A stretch of DNA of 24,887 nt. Source: DASWOJ01 sp036398775 (GTDB lineage: Bacteria > Pseudomonadota > Alphaproteobacteria > Acetobacterales > Acetobacteraceae). Positions 1 through 9,106 of the stretch are shown piece after piece. The translations under genes and the position numbers were made by a program. Position 1 is the stretch's first letter. Each line of letters begins with the position of its first letter. The notes beneath the pieces were generated by a model. The model had not been told where the DNA came from and did not search any database. It saw nothing but the letters and a program-made list of their open reading frames with translations. The stretch covers positions 1 to 24,887 of the forward strand of contig DASWOJ010000401.1 of the NCBI GenBank assembly GCA_036398775.1. The letters run 5' to 3'.

Positions 1-149
1 TAGGGGACTCACACGACGCTCTGGTTGAGCGAAGTACAAGGGACGCTGGGGGCAGATGAAACCTTCTAACGGCAGTAAAACCGTTCGCAGGGATCAACCC
101 GATCAACCTCATCGGTTGTCGGCGCGTCGGCTGCCGGGAGATCTGGCCC
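1..149. other. Leading non-coding stretch, no gene recognised
   Basis: I see no recognisable gene here. A 43-residue open frame beginning at 56 has no family resemblance and mostly charged, proline-rich composition, so I do not call it. The stretch ends in a GGGAG at 136-140 that would serve as ribosome binding site for the small open frame at 150. The bases from 274 to 394, after the hairpin, are less GC-rich than the rest of the window and also hold no gene I can support. Confidence 0.4.
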
Positions 150-245
150 ATGAGGTCAACATTCCGGTTCGAGTTAGTGTGCAAGGTTGACGTGGCGCAG
201 ATCATCTATGCGATCGCCGCGCTTGTTGCAGCATTGCACACTTGA
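150..245 (+). CDS. Possible 31-residue hydrophobic small protein
   Basis: The ATG at 150 follows a good Shine-Dalgarno (GGGAG, 136-140) at nine bases and opens a 31-codon frame ending in TGA at 243-245. The peptide has a basic and aromatic N-terminus (MRSTFRFELVCKVD), then a hydrophobic stretch of about 16 residues (AQIIYAIAALVAALHT), which could be a single membrane helix or an amphipathic segment. A stable hairpin begins nine bases after the stop, so RBS, frame and terminator-like structure together look like a small transcription unit. I do not recognise the family and a chance frame remains quite possible. Confidence 0.35.
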   Translation: MRSTFRFELVCKVDVAQIIYAIAALVAALHT

Positions 246-253
246 AGAGGTCG

Positions 254-273
254 GGGTCCGCTTCGGCGGCCCC
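254..273 (+). terminator. Terminator-like UUCG hairpin after the small frame
   Basis: The bases pair as GGG-t-CCGC around a TTCG tetraloop to GCGG-c-CCC, one mismatch in an eight-position stem. UUCG loops closed by C-G are very stable in RNA. Only a weak pyrimidine tract (ctttcatt) follows, so it is at best an imperfect intrinsic terminator. Confidence 0.35.
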
Positions 274-394
274 GGCTTTCATTGCTTCGGCATGCAGCCT
301 TGAAGGTATCTGCATTCTTTTATCGCAAAAAGGAAGCCCGAACGGTTCGCAACATGCACTCCTTTCAACGTAGCTTCAGTATTCTAATCCCAAG

Positions 395-823
395 TTAGCG
401 ATCCGCTATCGTCTGTATAGTCAGCAGGTCCAGCACTCCGCCGAAGTACTTAGCGAGCGCCTTTCCGAACACCTGCTCGTTAGGCGCTACCAGCGCAAAT
501 AGCGTCACGCACGAGTGAAACTTAAGGTCGTCCGGGCTGCCAAAGATCGCGTTGATCGTCCGCCCCTCCACCCCATTCACCAGCCCGGGGCACTGCACCA
601 GCCGCAGCCCCAGCACGGGATGCGCCAGGTAGGCTCGCGCCTCGTCCAGCGACCCCAGGGCATAACGCCGGGCCATCGCGCTATGCCCCAGCCCGGCAAG
701 CTGCGGGAACACGAACCACATCCAGTGCGTGCGCTTGCGCCCGGCCGCCATCTCGGCCAGCACCTGCGCCATCACCGGCTCCTGCGCCTGCACGAAACGG
801 TCGAGATCATACGCATCAGCCAT
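395..823 (-). CDS. DUF1810 family protein
   Basis: This encodes a 142-residue protein of the DUF1810 family (COG5579), a widespread small soluble family without an assigned biochemical function. Diagnostic segments are the N-terminal LDRFVQAQE, the aromatic KRTHWMWFVFPQLAGLG block (about residues 30-46), the SLDEARAYLAHPVLG segment, and the C-terminal FGSPDDLKFHSCVTLF block. The length equals the usual family length. I chose the ATG at 823 because the conserved N-terminus begins there; the frame stays open far upstream, but that is only high-GC shadow of the neighbouring permease gene. It lies 38 bases downstream of the ABC permease in the same direction and could be read through from it. No signal peptide or membrane segment is seen. 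Confidence 0.85.
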   Translation of the reverse strand: MADAYDLDRFVQAQEPVMAQVLAEMAAGRKRTHWMWFVFPQLAGLGHSAMARRYALGSLDEARAYLAHPVLGLRLVQCPGLVNGVEGRTINAIFGSPDDLKFHSCVTLFALVAPNEQVFGKALAKYFGGVLDLLTIQTIADR

Positions 824-861
824 CCCGCCATGCTGCACGCCGCACCGAAGCTGGCAATGCC

Positions 862-2357
862 CTACCGCCTGCCGCGCGGCCTCAAGCAGGCCAACAAGAC
901 CAAAGCAGCCCCGCCCGGCACCCCCGCCCAATAATTGTCCACCATCGCCAGCCCCGTCGCCCCGGACCAGCAACTGCTGACCACCAGTCCCAGCCAATCC
1001 GTCGCGCCCAAGCTCGGCCCGGCTGCGCCAAGGTCGCGCCGCCGCACGGGGGCCGACCGCCACAGCCCCATCAGCAGCCCGGACCCGGTCACGCCGGCGA
1101 CCCCGCCCAGCAGCGCCGGCAACAGCCCCGGCTGCACGTACGCCACCCCCAGCACAGGCAGCAGCGCGATGGCCGCCGTGCCCAGCGCCGCCGCCGCCAT
1201 CTTGGCGTGCTGCGCGGCCTTGAGCGGGATCGGCGCGGTCCCTGCCAGCTCCGCCGCCTCGTCGGCGTGGACCGCAGCCGAGCTGAGCAAGCGCGCGGAC
1301 TCCCCCGCCAGGAACACCGAAACCGACCCAAGGCCCAGCGCCGCCGCCGGCTGGCCGTCGCGCAGCAGCGTCAGCGCAACCGGCACGGCATAGACAAGCT
1401 GGAATGCCGCCCGGCTCAGCAGCGTCGGGGTGCGGCGGAGCAGCCGCATCTCCTTGCGCAGCAGCGCCGGGAAGGGGCTGGCATGGAACCGCCCTGGCGT
1501 CACGCCCTGCCCGGTTCCGCGCTGGGCGCCGGGCCGGCGCGACGGCGGGACCAGGGCTGCGCCGGCTGCGAAGCGGCGGGCCAGGACCACGGCGGCAACC
1601 GTTGCTGCCGAGATGCCCAGCAGCACCAATGCCGCAAGCGGGACGGGTGCTCCCAGCACGGCCCGCGACGGCCACCATCCGGCGCCCGCCGGCACGCCGC
1701 AGCAGGGCGGCGTCAAGGCATCCCACACCGCCAGCCGGAGCGAGGGCGTCAGCATGGTGCCGGACTGGCTCACCAGGAACATCAGGGCGCCGAACACCAG
1801 GCTCACCACGTTCACGGTCCGGCGTGCCCGGCGCAGCCCCAGCGCCGACACCAGGCCCACCCCCACGCCGGCCCCAGCGCCTGCAGCCAGCAGCGACAGC
1901 GCGCACAGGGCCGGATAGGCGGCCAGCCACCCAGGCCCGTCTATCACCGCCAGCACGTTCGCCACCGGCCCCAGCATCAGCAGCCACGGCACCGCCACGC
2001 CCGCCGCGATGCCGAGCATCCGCGTCCCCAGCACGCGGCGCAGCGGCACGGGGGAGGCCAGCAGCCAGTCGAGGTCCTGGCGCTCGAACAGGGCCGACAC
2101 CGCCACGTCCAGCGCCTGCGACAGGATGAGGCCGCCCAGCACCAGCAGGGCGACGTTGGCGTAGGCCAGCCGGTCGGCCAGGCGGGGCGCATGGCCCAGC
2201 AGCCACACCGCCGCCCCAAGGCCGATCAGGTGGGCGATGGCGGCAAGCCCCAGCGCCAGCAGACCCGCGGACTTCCACCGGGACGCCAGCCGGGACCGGC
2301 GCCAGATCAGCCGCAACTCATGGTGCAGCAGCCACCCTACCGACCCCGGCCGGAGCG

Positions 2358-2361
<4 letters not shown>
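862..2361 (-). CDS. ABC-2-type transporter permease
   Basis: This is a 499-residue polytopic membrane protein whose start (ATG at 2361) overlaps the stop of the upstream ATPase in an ATGA, which indicates translational coupling. It begins with a basic cytoplasmic segment (LLHHELRLIWRRSRLASRWKS) followed by about ten or more hydrophobic segments, arranged as two similar halves; the second half opens with another RKEMRLLRR cytoplasmic stretch near residue 300. This is typical of large exporter-type permeases paired with a CcmA/DrrA-like ATPase. The substrate cannot be inferred. A cysteine pair (PPCCGVPAG) sits in the hydrophilic loop between the halves. The pair is probably a complete transporter, with each half forming one membrane domain. 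Confidence 0.75.
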
Positions 2362-3098
<737 letters not shown>

Positions 3099-3176
3099 GG
3101 CGTTGCGTACTTCCCCGTCGCGCGATTCCAGGCGAGCTTACCCCTGCCCGAGCCGGGCGTCATCCGGAGAGCCGCC

Positions 3177-3818
3177 ATGCTGACCGTCCACCACCTCGAA
3201 AAGTCGCAATCGGAGCGGATCACCTGGCTGTGCGAGGAGCTTGGCCTGCCCTATGAGCTGAAGCTCTACAAGCGCGACCCGGTCACCATCCTTGCACCGC
3301 CCGAGCTGAAGGCGCTGCACCCGCAGGGCACCGCGCCCATCATCGGGGATGACGGCCTGGTGCTGGCGGAGTCCGGGGCCGTCATGCAGTACATCCTCGG
3401 CAAGTACGGCCAAGGCCGCCTGGCGCCCGGCCCGGATGACCCGGCCTTTGCTTCCTATCTGTATTGGTTTCATTTCGCCAACGGCACCTTGCAGCCGAAC
3501 ATGGGCCGCAACATGGTGCTGCGCCGCCTGAACCTCCCGGCGGACAACCTGGTGCTGCAGGGGATGCAGGGCCGCCTGGACCGCGCGATGGCGCAGGTGG
3601 AGGCCCGGCTCGGCGAGGCGAAGCACCTGGCCGGGACGGAGCTTACGGCCGCCGACATCATGATGGTGTTCTCCCTGACCACCATGCGTATCTTCATGCC
3701 GCTGGACCTCGCGCCCTATCCCAGCATCCTGGCCTACCTGCAGCGCATCGGCGCCCGTCCCGCCTACCGCGCCGCCATGCACAAGGGCGACCCGGACCTG
3801 ATGCCGCTGCTGACCTGA
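3177..3818 (+). CDS. Glutathione S-transferase family protein
   Basis: This 213-residue cytosolic protein has a thioredoxin-fold N-terminal domain (about 1-80) with the glutathione-site cis-proline in GTAPII (P54) and the ESGA motif (E65-S66) that binds the gamma-glutamyl group. An all-helical C-terminal domain (about 90-213) includes the ELTAADIMM motif, the N-capping box common to these enzymes. Such proteins conjugate glutathione to electrophiles or detoxify peroxides; which substrate this one takes is unknown. The start ATG at 3177 follows a good GGAGA ribosome binding site at six bases. The frame is open far upstream, but that part is antisense to the ABC ATPase and is not coding. Confidence 0.88.
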   Translation: MLTVHHLEKSQSERITWLCEELGLPYELKLYKRDPVTILAPPELKALHPQGTAPIIGDDGLVLAESGAVMQYILGKYGQGRLAPGPDDPAFASYLYWFHFANGTLQPNMGRNMVLRRLNLPADNLVLQGMQGRLDRAMAQVEARLGEAKHLAGTELTAADIMMVFSLTTMRIFMPLDLAPYPSILAYLQRIGARPAYRAAMHKGDPDLMPLLT

Positions 3819-3855
3819 GCCGGCGTCCCAGCCAAAACGCGCCAAACCCCTAGCA

Positions 3856-3898
3856 CCCGGCGTTCCCGCAACCTTATCCTCGCTACTTGCACGCCGGG
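3856..3898. repeat. Inverted repeat upstream of the M16 peptidase
   Basis: Perfect 8-base arms CCCGGCGT (3856-3863) and ACGCCGGG (3891-3898) are separated by 27 bases and lie just before the peptidase ribosome binding site. It could be an operator, a leader hairpin or a weak terminator for the preceding gene. The long loop makes chance plausible in DNA this GC-rich. Confidence 0.3.
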
Positions 3899-3907
3899 CT
3901 TGGCAAT

Positions 3908-3912
3908 GGAGG
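3908..3912 (+). promoter_or_regulatory. Ribosome binding site that fixes a TTG start
   Basis: GGAGG lies seven bases before TTG at 3920. The alternative in-frame ATG at 3887 has no such site, would place 11 extra residues ahead of the signal peptide, and lies within the inverted repeat region. Confidence 0.65.
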
Positions 3913-3919
3913 CACCTGC

Positions 3920-6655
3920 TTGAAGCATCAACTGACCGCCTGGACGGCTGCGCTGTCCCTGGCCATCGCCGTTCCCGCCGCCGCGCAAACCCCGCCCGTG
4001 CAGACCCCGCCCGCACCGGCCGCCCTCGCGCAGCCTGTCCCCGCACCGGCTGCCGCCCCGCTGATCGCCGCCAACGGCGTCATGCGGGCCACGCTGGACA
4101 ATGGCCTGCGCATCGTGGTCGTGCCCGACAAGCTTGCCCCGGTGGTCACGACCAACCTCAGCTACCTCGTTGGGTCCAACGATGCGCCCGCCGGCTTCCC
4201 TGGCACTGCGCATGCGCTGGAGCACATGATGTTCCGCGGCAGCGCCGGACTGGACCGGGATCAGCTGTTCGACCTCGGCGCGCTGCTCGGCGGCAACTAC
4301 AATGCCAGCACCACCGAGACCGTCACCCAGTACACCTACACCGTCCCCTCCGCCGACCTGGCCCTGGCGCTGCGCAGCGAGGCGCTGCGGATGCGCGGCC
4401 TGACGCTCAGCCAGGCGGACTGGGAGCAGGAGCGCGGCGCGATCAGCCAGGAAGTGTCGCGCGACCTGTCCAGCCCGTTCTACGTCTATTCCGCACAGGT
4501 GCAGGCGCTGCTGTTCGCAGGCTCTCCCTATGAGTTCGACGCGCTGGGCACCCGGGCCTCGTTCGACAAGACCGACGCAGCCCTGCTGCGCCGTTTCTAC
4601 GACGGGTGGTATGCTCCCAACAATGCCATCCTGGTGATCGCCGGCGATGTGGACCCCGCTGCCGCCATCGCCGAGGCGCGCGGCATCTTCGGCCCGATCG
4701 CCCGACGCGACCTGCCGGCCCACGCGCCGGTCCATCTGGCGCCGGTCGTCAAGCAGACCATCGAGCTGCCGACCAGCTTCAGCACCGCCATCGCCGCCAT
4801 CGCGGTCCGCATGCCGGGCCTAACCGGGCGGGACTTCGCCGCCGCCGACGTCCTGGGCGACGTTCTGGGCAGCCAGCGCGGGGAGCTGAACGCCCTCGTC
4901 ACGTCAGGCAAGGCGCTCGGCGCGTCGTTCAGCTACCAGCCGCGCAAGGACGTGGGCCAGGGCCTGGCCATCGCCGCCTTCCCCCGGGGCGGCGACCCGG
5001 CGCCGGTGTTCGACGACCTGCGCCGCGTGCTGGCCGCCGCCGCCGCCGGCAACATTCCCACCGAGCTGGTCGAGGCCAGCAAGCGGCAGGAACTGGCGCA
5101 GCTTGCGTTCGAGGCGGACAGCATCAGCGGCCTGGCCAACGCCTGGTCCCGCGCGTTGGCCCAGCAGGGCCTGGACAGCCCGGACGACCTCGCCCATGCC
5201 TATGAGGCCGTGACGGTCGCCGACGTCGTCCGCGTCGCACGCGAGGTGCTGGACCTGGACCACGCCGTGTCCGCCGTTCTGACGCCGCAGGAGGGCGCAC
5301 GGCCCGGCTCCGCCGCAGGCTTCGGCGGCGCCGAGAGCTTCGGCAGCCCCTCCGCCCGCGGCGCCCCCCTGCCCGGTTGGGCGGCCGCCGTGCTGGAAGC
5401 CCCGAGCGCACCGCCCGCGCTGGAGGCGCCGACGGTCACCACCCTGCCCAATGGACTGCGCCTGCTCGTGCAGCCGGAGACTGTGAGCCGCACGGTGTCG
5501 GTGTACGGCCGCGTTCGTCAAAACCCGACGCTGCAGGAACCGCCGGGCCAGGAGGGCGTGGCGGCGCTGACGGCGGAGATGCTGGATTACGGCACGCAGT
5601 CGCAGGACCGCCTGGCGTTCCGCAAGTCAGTGGACGACATTGCCGCACGGCTGAGCGCCGGAAGCAGCTTCCAGCTCAAGGTGCTGACGCCGCAGTTCGA
5701 GCCGGGGATGCGGCTGCTGGCGGAGAACATGCTGCATCCTGCCTTTCCCGCTGCAGATTTCGAGGTGGCGCGCAACCGGCAGCGCGTGAACGTCGCCGGG
5801 CAGGTGCGGACGCCGGACTACCAGTTTGGCTTGTCGGCCACCCGGGCCCTAGTGCCGGCCGGCGACCCAAGCCTGCGCCGGCCCACGCCGGACACGGTTG
5901 CGGCGATCACGCTGGACGATGTGCGCGCCTTCCACGCCGCCGCCTATCGTCCGGACCTGACCACGATCGTCGTGATGGGCGACGTGACGCCCGATGAAGC
6001 GAAGCGGGTGATCACCGAGACCTTCGGCGGATGGACCGCGGAGGGGCCGGCACCGAACGTGGACACGCCGGCGCTGCCGCCCAACCCGGCCAGCCAGACC
6101 CGTGTCCCCGACCCGAACCGGCTGCAGGACAACGTGGTGCTGGCGCAAACGGTCGGGCTGCCGGTGGCCAGCCCCGACCGCTATGTGCTGGAGTTGGGCA
6201 GCACTATCCTGGGCGGCGGCTTCTCGTCCCGGCTATATCAGGACCTGCGGGTGCGGACGGGATACGTGTATTCCGTCAGCAGCCAGTTCAACTGGCAGCG
6301 CACCCGGGCGAACTATGCCGTCGCGTTCGGCGCCGACCCCGGCAACGTCAGCAAGGCACTTGACCTCGTGGTGAAGAACCTGCGCGACATGCAGGCAAGC
6401 CCGGTATCCGATGCCGAACTGGCGCGTGCAAAGGCGCAGACCCTGCGCCGGCTGCCGATGGGCCGGTCCAGCGTGGACCGCATCGCCAACTCGTATCTGC
6501 GGCTGATGGATTTGGGCCTGCCGCTCAATTCGGAGGAGGTCGCGGCGCGGCGCTACCTGACGGTCACCGCACCGGAGATACAGGAAGCATTTGCAAAGTG
6601 GCTGCGCCCGGACGGGCTGGTGCAGGTGGTGGAAGGTCCGCCGCTGCAGCAATAA
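3920..6655 (+). CDS. M16 family zinc metallopeptidase, double domain, exported
   Basis: This encodes a 911-residue peptidase if translation starts at TTG 3920. The N-terminus is a clear Sec signal peptide (basic MKHQ, hydrophobic LTAWTAALSLAIAV, cleavage after AAA near residue 21), then a Pro/Ala linker. The first M16 domain (about 55-460) carries the inverted zinc motif HALEH at 98-102 with the third ligand E178 exactly 76 residues after H102, so it should be catalytic. The second domain (about 500-911) lacks HxxEH (GVAALTAEM in its place) but keeps the R771/Y782 pair in RLYQDLRVRTGYVYS that contacts substrate in this family. One chain therefore contains both halves of the clamshell, which many bacteria encode as two genes. 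Expected location is the periplasm; the role is probably degradation of peptides. Confidence 0.9.
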   Translation: MKHQLTAWTAALSLAIAVPAAAQTPPVQTPPAPAALAQPVPAPAAAPLIAANGVMRATLDNGLRIVVVPDKLAPVVTTNLSYLVGSNDAPAGFPGTAHALEHMMFRGSAGLDRDQLFDLGALLGGNYNASTTETVTQYTYTVPSADLALALRSEALRMRGLTLSQADWEQERGAISQEVSRDLSSPFYVYSAQVQALLFAGSPYEFDALGTRASFDKTDAALLRRFYDGWYAPNNAILVIAGDVDPAAAIAEARGIFGPIARRDLPAHAPVHLAPVVKQTIELPTSFSTAIAAIAVRMPGLTGRDFAAADVLGDVLGSQRGELNALVTSGKALGASFSYQPRKDVGQGLAIAAFPRGGDPAPVFDDLRRVLAAAAAGNIPTELVEASKRQELAQLAFEADSISGLANAWSRALAQQGLDSPDDLAHAYEAVTVADVVRVAREVLDLDHAVSAVLTPQEGARPGSAAGFGGAESFGSPSARGAPLPGWAAAVLEAPSAPPALEAPTVTTLPNGLRLLVQPETVSRTVSVYGRVRQNPTLQEPPGQEGVAALTAEMLDYGTQSQDRLAFRKSVDDIAARLSAGSSFQLKVLTPQFEPGMRLLAENMLHPAFPAADFEVARNRQRVNVAGQVRTPDYQFGLSATRALVPAGDPSLRRPTPDTVAAITLDDVRAFHAAAYRPDLTTIVVMGDVTPDEAKRVITETFGGWTAEGPAPNVDTPALPPNPASQTRVPDPNRLQDNVVLAQTVGLPVASPDRYVLELGSTILGGGFSSRLYQDLRVRTGYVYSVSSQFNWQRTRANYAVAFGADPGNVSKALDLVVKNLRDMQASPVSDAELARAKAQTLRRLPMGRSSVDRIANSYLRLMDLGLPLNSEEVAARRYLTVTAPEIQEAFAKWLRPDGLVQVVEGPPLQQ

Positions 6656-6663
6656 GGTCCGCT

Positions 6664-6806
6664 TCCCCCTCCCCCTTTGGGAGAGGGCCGGGGTGAGGGG
6701 GTCTTTGCTGCGAAGCGGGGCGCTGCCGGTGCTGCCGGGATGACGTTCCTTCGATAGGGAGCATGCTTACCCCCTCAACCCGGCCCTCTCCCGGAGGGGG
6801 AGGGAG
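6664..6806. repeat. Long imperfect inverted repeat (dispersed intergenic type)
   Basis: Arms at 6664-6702 and 6769-6806 are nearly perfect reverse complements: the left contains gggagagggccggggtgagg and the right ctcaacccggccctctccc. They are separated by 66 bases. Each arm is also partly self-complementary (ccctccccctttgggagaggg). This C-rich/G-rich pair resembles the short extragenic repeats scattered in many proteobacterial genomes. Immediately after the peptidase stop it could act as a terminator or mRNA-stabilising hairpin. Confidence 0.75.
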
Positions 6807-7037
6807 AAGTTCAGGTGACTGCCGTTGCTTCCACATCAATGTCGGCCGTGAGGAGTTGGCCGCGTATTGCGGCACCGTCGCCGGAGGAAGCACCGCGGCC
6901 TGCATGCCAGGCAGAATTTTGGCCCCTTGCTGCTCGCCTGGAAATCAGAAAGGGCTGGCAAACAGGTCCGTCAATCGCCCTGGCAACCGTCTTTCCAGCC
7001 TCGAGTCGTACCCTGCCCTGCCTGCCCCGCCCCGGCG
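6807..7037. other. Intergenic stretch without a supported gene
   Basis: Together with the repeat before it, this makes a gap of about 380 bases between the peptidase and the idonate dehydrogenase. Several open frames cross it on both strands, but all run antisense into idnD and resemble no family. It separates two genes whose 3' ends face each other, so no promoter is required here. Confidence 0.5.
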
Positions 7038-8072
7038 TCACAACGCGAGTTGCACCTTCATCGCCCGGCTCCGGTCTCCAGCCAGCTCGAATGCCCGCAC
7101 GGCGTCGGCCAGCGGCACCACCTCGGTCAGCAGCGGCGACACGTCCAGCGCGCCCGCCGCCAGGATGCCCACCGCCCACTCGAACTCCTCATGGAAGCGG
7201 AAGGTGCCACGCAGGCTGATCTCCTTTGCGACCAGCATGTTTAACGGCAGCGCCACGTCCGCTCCGGCCAGGCCAAGCTGCACTACCACGCCGCCGGGCC
7301 GCACGGCTTCCAGCGCCCCGGCAAGCGCAACGCCGCTGCCGGACGCCTCGAACACCGTGTCGAACCAGCCCTTGTCAGCCTTGTAGCGGTCCAGCGCCGC
7401 CGGGTCGGCCAGGGTGTTGAGCGCTGCCGACGCGCCGAGGCCGCGGGCGACCGCCAGCGGCGCATCGGCGATGTCCGTCGCCACGATCTCCCGCGCACCG
7501 CCATGGCGGGCAACCAGCAGGGCCAGCGCCCCGATCGGTCCCGTCCCCGTCACCAGCACGCGCTGGCCCAGCAGCGGCCCGGCCTGCCGCGCGGCATGCA
7601 GGCAAACCGCCAGAGGCTCGGCGAAGGCGGCGGTCTGCAGGGACAGGCCCGGCGGAACCGGCACCGCCTGCGCCTCGCTGCACACCAGGACCTCGCGGAA
7701 ACCGCCCTGCATGTGTGGCATCCGCATGGCGCTGCCGAGGAAGCGCATGTCCAGGCAATGGTTGGGCTGCCCGGCCAGGCAGAAGCGGCAATGGCCGCAG
7801 GGCTGGCTGGGGTTGACGGCCACGCCGTCGCCGGGGCGCACGCGCGTGACGGCGGCGCCGGTCTCCAGCACCTCGCCGGCGATCTCGTGGCCGGGGATCA
7901 TCGGCTGGCGCAGCCGAACCGCGCCGAAGCCGCCATGCTGGTAGTAATGCAGGTCCGAGCCGCAGATGCCGCCCGCGCGTATGCGGACCTTCACATCGTG
8001 CGGGCCGACCGGAGAGATGTCTGCGTCCTCGATCCGCAGGTCATGGGGGGCATGGATGACAGCGGCTTTCAT
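7038..8072 (-). CDS. idnD: L-idonate 5-dehydrogenase-type zinc alcohol dehydrogenase
   Basis: This 344-residue medium-chain dehydrogenase most resembles L-idonate 5-dehydrogenase, which oxidises L-idonate to 5-keto-D-gluconate. The catalytic zinc site is C37 in GICGSDLHYY and H62-E63 in PGHE; the structural zinc site is C92, C95, C98 and C106. The Rossmann motif GTGPIGALAL is followed by an acidic residue in IVATDIAD, which favours NAD+ over NADP+. A strong AGGAGGA site precedes the ATG at 8072. It follows the GntR-type regulator in the same direction after 97 bases and may be cotranscribed with it. The gluconate 5-dehydrogenase-type SDR encoded at 10310-11077 would complete the classic idonate to gluconate route. 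A related polyol or sugar-acid substrate remains possible. Confidence 0.82.
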   Translation of the reverse strand: MKAAVIHAPHDLRIEDADISPVGPHDVKVRIRAGGICGSDLHYYQHGGFGAVRLRQPMIPGHEIAGEVLETGAAVTRVRPGDGVAVNPSQPCGHCRFCLAGQPNHCLDMRFLGSAMRMPHMQGGFREVLVCSEAQAVPVPPGLSLQTAAFAEPLAVCLHAARQAGPLLGQRVLVTGTGPIGALALLVARHGGAREIVATDIADAPLAVARGLGASAALNTLADPAALDRYKADKGWFDTVFEASGSGVALAGALEAVRPGGVVVQLGLAGADVALPLNMLVAKEISLRGTFRFHEEFEWAVGILAAGALDVSPLLTEVVPLADAVRAFELAGDRSRAMKVQLAL

Positions 8073-8170
8073 GGGGTGCTCCTCCTGGAATAATGCGAAT
8101 GGCGGCCCGCAGGCAGGGACAGCGATGGCGCATGCCGCCGCCGTTCGGCAAGGTGTCGTGACCCCATGCC

Positions 8171-8953
8171 CTAGCGTGTCCGGTCCTGCGCCAGGCAGGG
8201 GCCGCCAAGGGGCAGCAGGTTGCAGTCAAATAGGGCGGGATCGTCCCAGCCGTCCAGCAGGTCGAACATGCCATCCAGGAAGACGATCAGTGAGTCCGAT
8301 GCGGCGGCGGCCTCCGCCACGCGCCCGGCGGCCACCGCCTCCACGATGGCGAGATGGCCCCCCAGCGTGCCGCCGAGGTCGTCCGGGCGGACCCGGCTGT
8401 GGTAAATCCAGCCGATCCGGCGGAAGATCGTGTGCAGCGGCCGCAGCGCGGCCTCCAGGAACGCCTCCCCTGCGGCGGCGATCAGGAGGCGGTTGATCCT
8501 CTGGTCCAGCGCATTGAACGCAGCGATATCCATCCTGCTGCCGCGGCTGCGGAGTTCCTCCGCGATGGCTGTCAGGCCGCCCCGGTGTGCGTCGCCCGCC
8601 CGCTCCGCCGCCAAACGCACCACGAACCGCTCCATATCGGCCCGCAGGTGCAGCAGCGTGCGCTCGCGTCCGAGGTTGATTGGGGCGACCTGGATGCCGT
8701 GCCGGGGCCGGACGCGGATCAGCGTGTCGGAGGCGAGGCGGCTGACCGCCTGGTGCATCGGCGTGCGCCCGATGCCGGTCTGCGCCTGCAGGTCCTGGAT
8801 GGACAGGAACAGGCCGGGCGACAGGGCGCAGGTGACGATCAGATCCTCCAGGCGGTCATAGGCCAGGTCGGACAGGTTCGTGCAGCCGTCTCCAGCCGGG
8901 CGCAGCGCCTGCGCCCCGGCCGGGCGCGTTGCCGCATCCAGGCGCGTCATCAT
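8171..8953 (-). CDS. GntR family regulator, FCD (FadR-like) subfamily
   Basis: This 260-residue repressor-like protein has an N-terminal winged helix (about 28-92; IGRTPMHQAVSRLASDTLIR is the recognition region) and a C-terminal all-helical FCD ligand domain (about 98-235). FCD regulators of sugar-acid genes usually bind a pathway acid or sugar acid, often around a metal. Here D150 and H200 align with two of the four metal ligands, while N154 and S221/L222 sit where His is usual, so the metal site seems incomplete. Two adjacent ATGs (8953 and 8950) follow AGGAG; the second has better spacing. The gene is divergent from the sugar-acid dehydratase, and the shared spacer contains a perfect dyad that is the obvious operator candidate. 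Confidence 0.85.
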   Translation of the reverse strand: MMTRLDAATRPAGAQALRPAGDGCTNLSDLAYDRLEDLIVTCALSPGLFLSIQDLQAQTGIGRTPMHQAVSRLASDTLIRVRPRHGIQVAPINLGRERTLLHLRADMERFVVRLAAERAGDAHRGGLTAIAEELRSRGSRMDIAAFNALDQRINRLLIAAAGEAFLEAALRPLHTIFRRIGWIYHSRVRPDDLGGTLGGHLAIVEAVAAGRVAEAAAASDSLIVFLDGMFDLLDGWDDPALFDCNLLPLGGPCLAQDRTR

Positions 8954-9008
8954 CGCTCCTCCATCCCGCGCCGATGCTAGGCGAAGCCCCCGCCGCACGG
9001 AAGCGGCT

Positions 9009-9022
9009 TGTGATATTTCACA
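9009..9022. promoter_or_regulatory. Perfect dyad, candidate GntR operator in the divergent spacer
   Basis: TGTGA-TATT-TCACA is a perfect palindrome with a four-base AT centre, an AT-rich island in the 153-base spacer between the regulator and dehydratase genes. Position and symmetry suit an autoregulatory GntR operator controlling both directions. It resembles a CRP site, but that family uses a six-base spacer. Confidence 0.55.
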
Positions 9023-9106
9023 GGCGACAGTAGCGTCCGGAGGTCGAAGCAGGCGCAGCCGGCACAGGCGCAGCCGCGACGCCAACGATGCCGCGAGGGG
9101 AGACGG

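Noticed and set aside
161..180. GGTTCGAG resembling a tRNA T-loop.
   Set aside because: The flanking bases do not form the T-stem and no acceptor, D or anticodon arms can be drawn around it.
56..187. A 43-residue plus-strand frame overlapping the small frame at 150.
   Set aside because: Composition is polar and proline-rich with no recognisable pattern, and it conflicts with the better-supported small frame.
824..2278. A long upstream extension of the DUF1810 frame.
   Set aside because: It overlaps the ABC permease gene in another frame and has an Ala/Gly/Arg-rich composition with no conserved segment; the DUF1810 family length is met by the start at 823.
9009..9022. Reading the TGTGA/TCACA dyad as a CRP site.
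   Set aside because: CRP sites have six bases between the half-sites, this has four, and a local GntR-type regulator is a better candidate.
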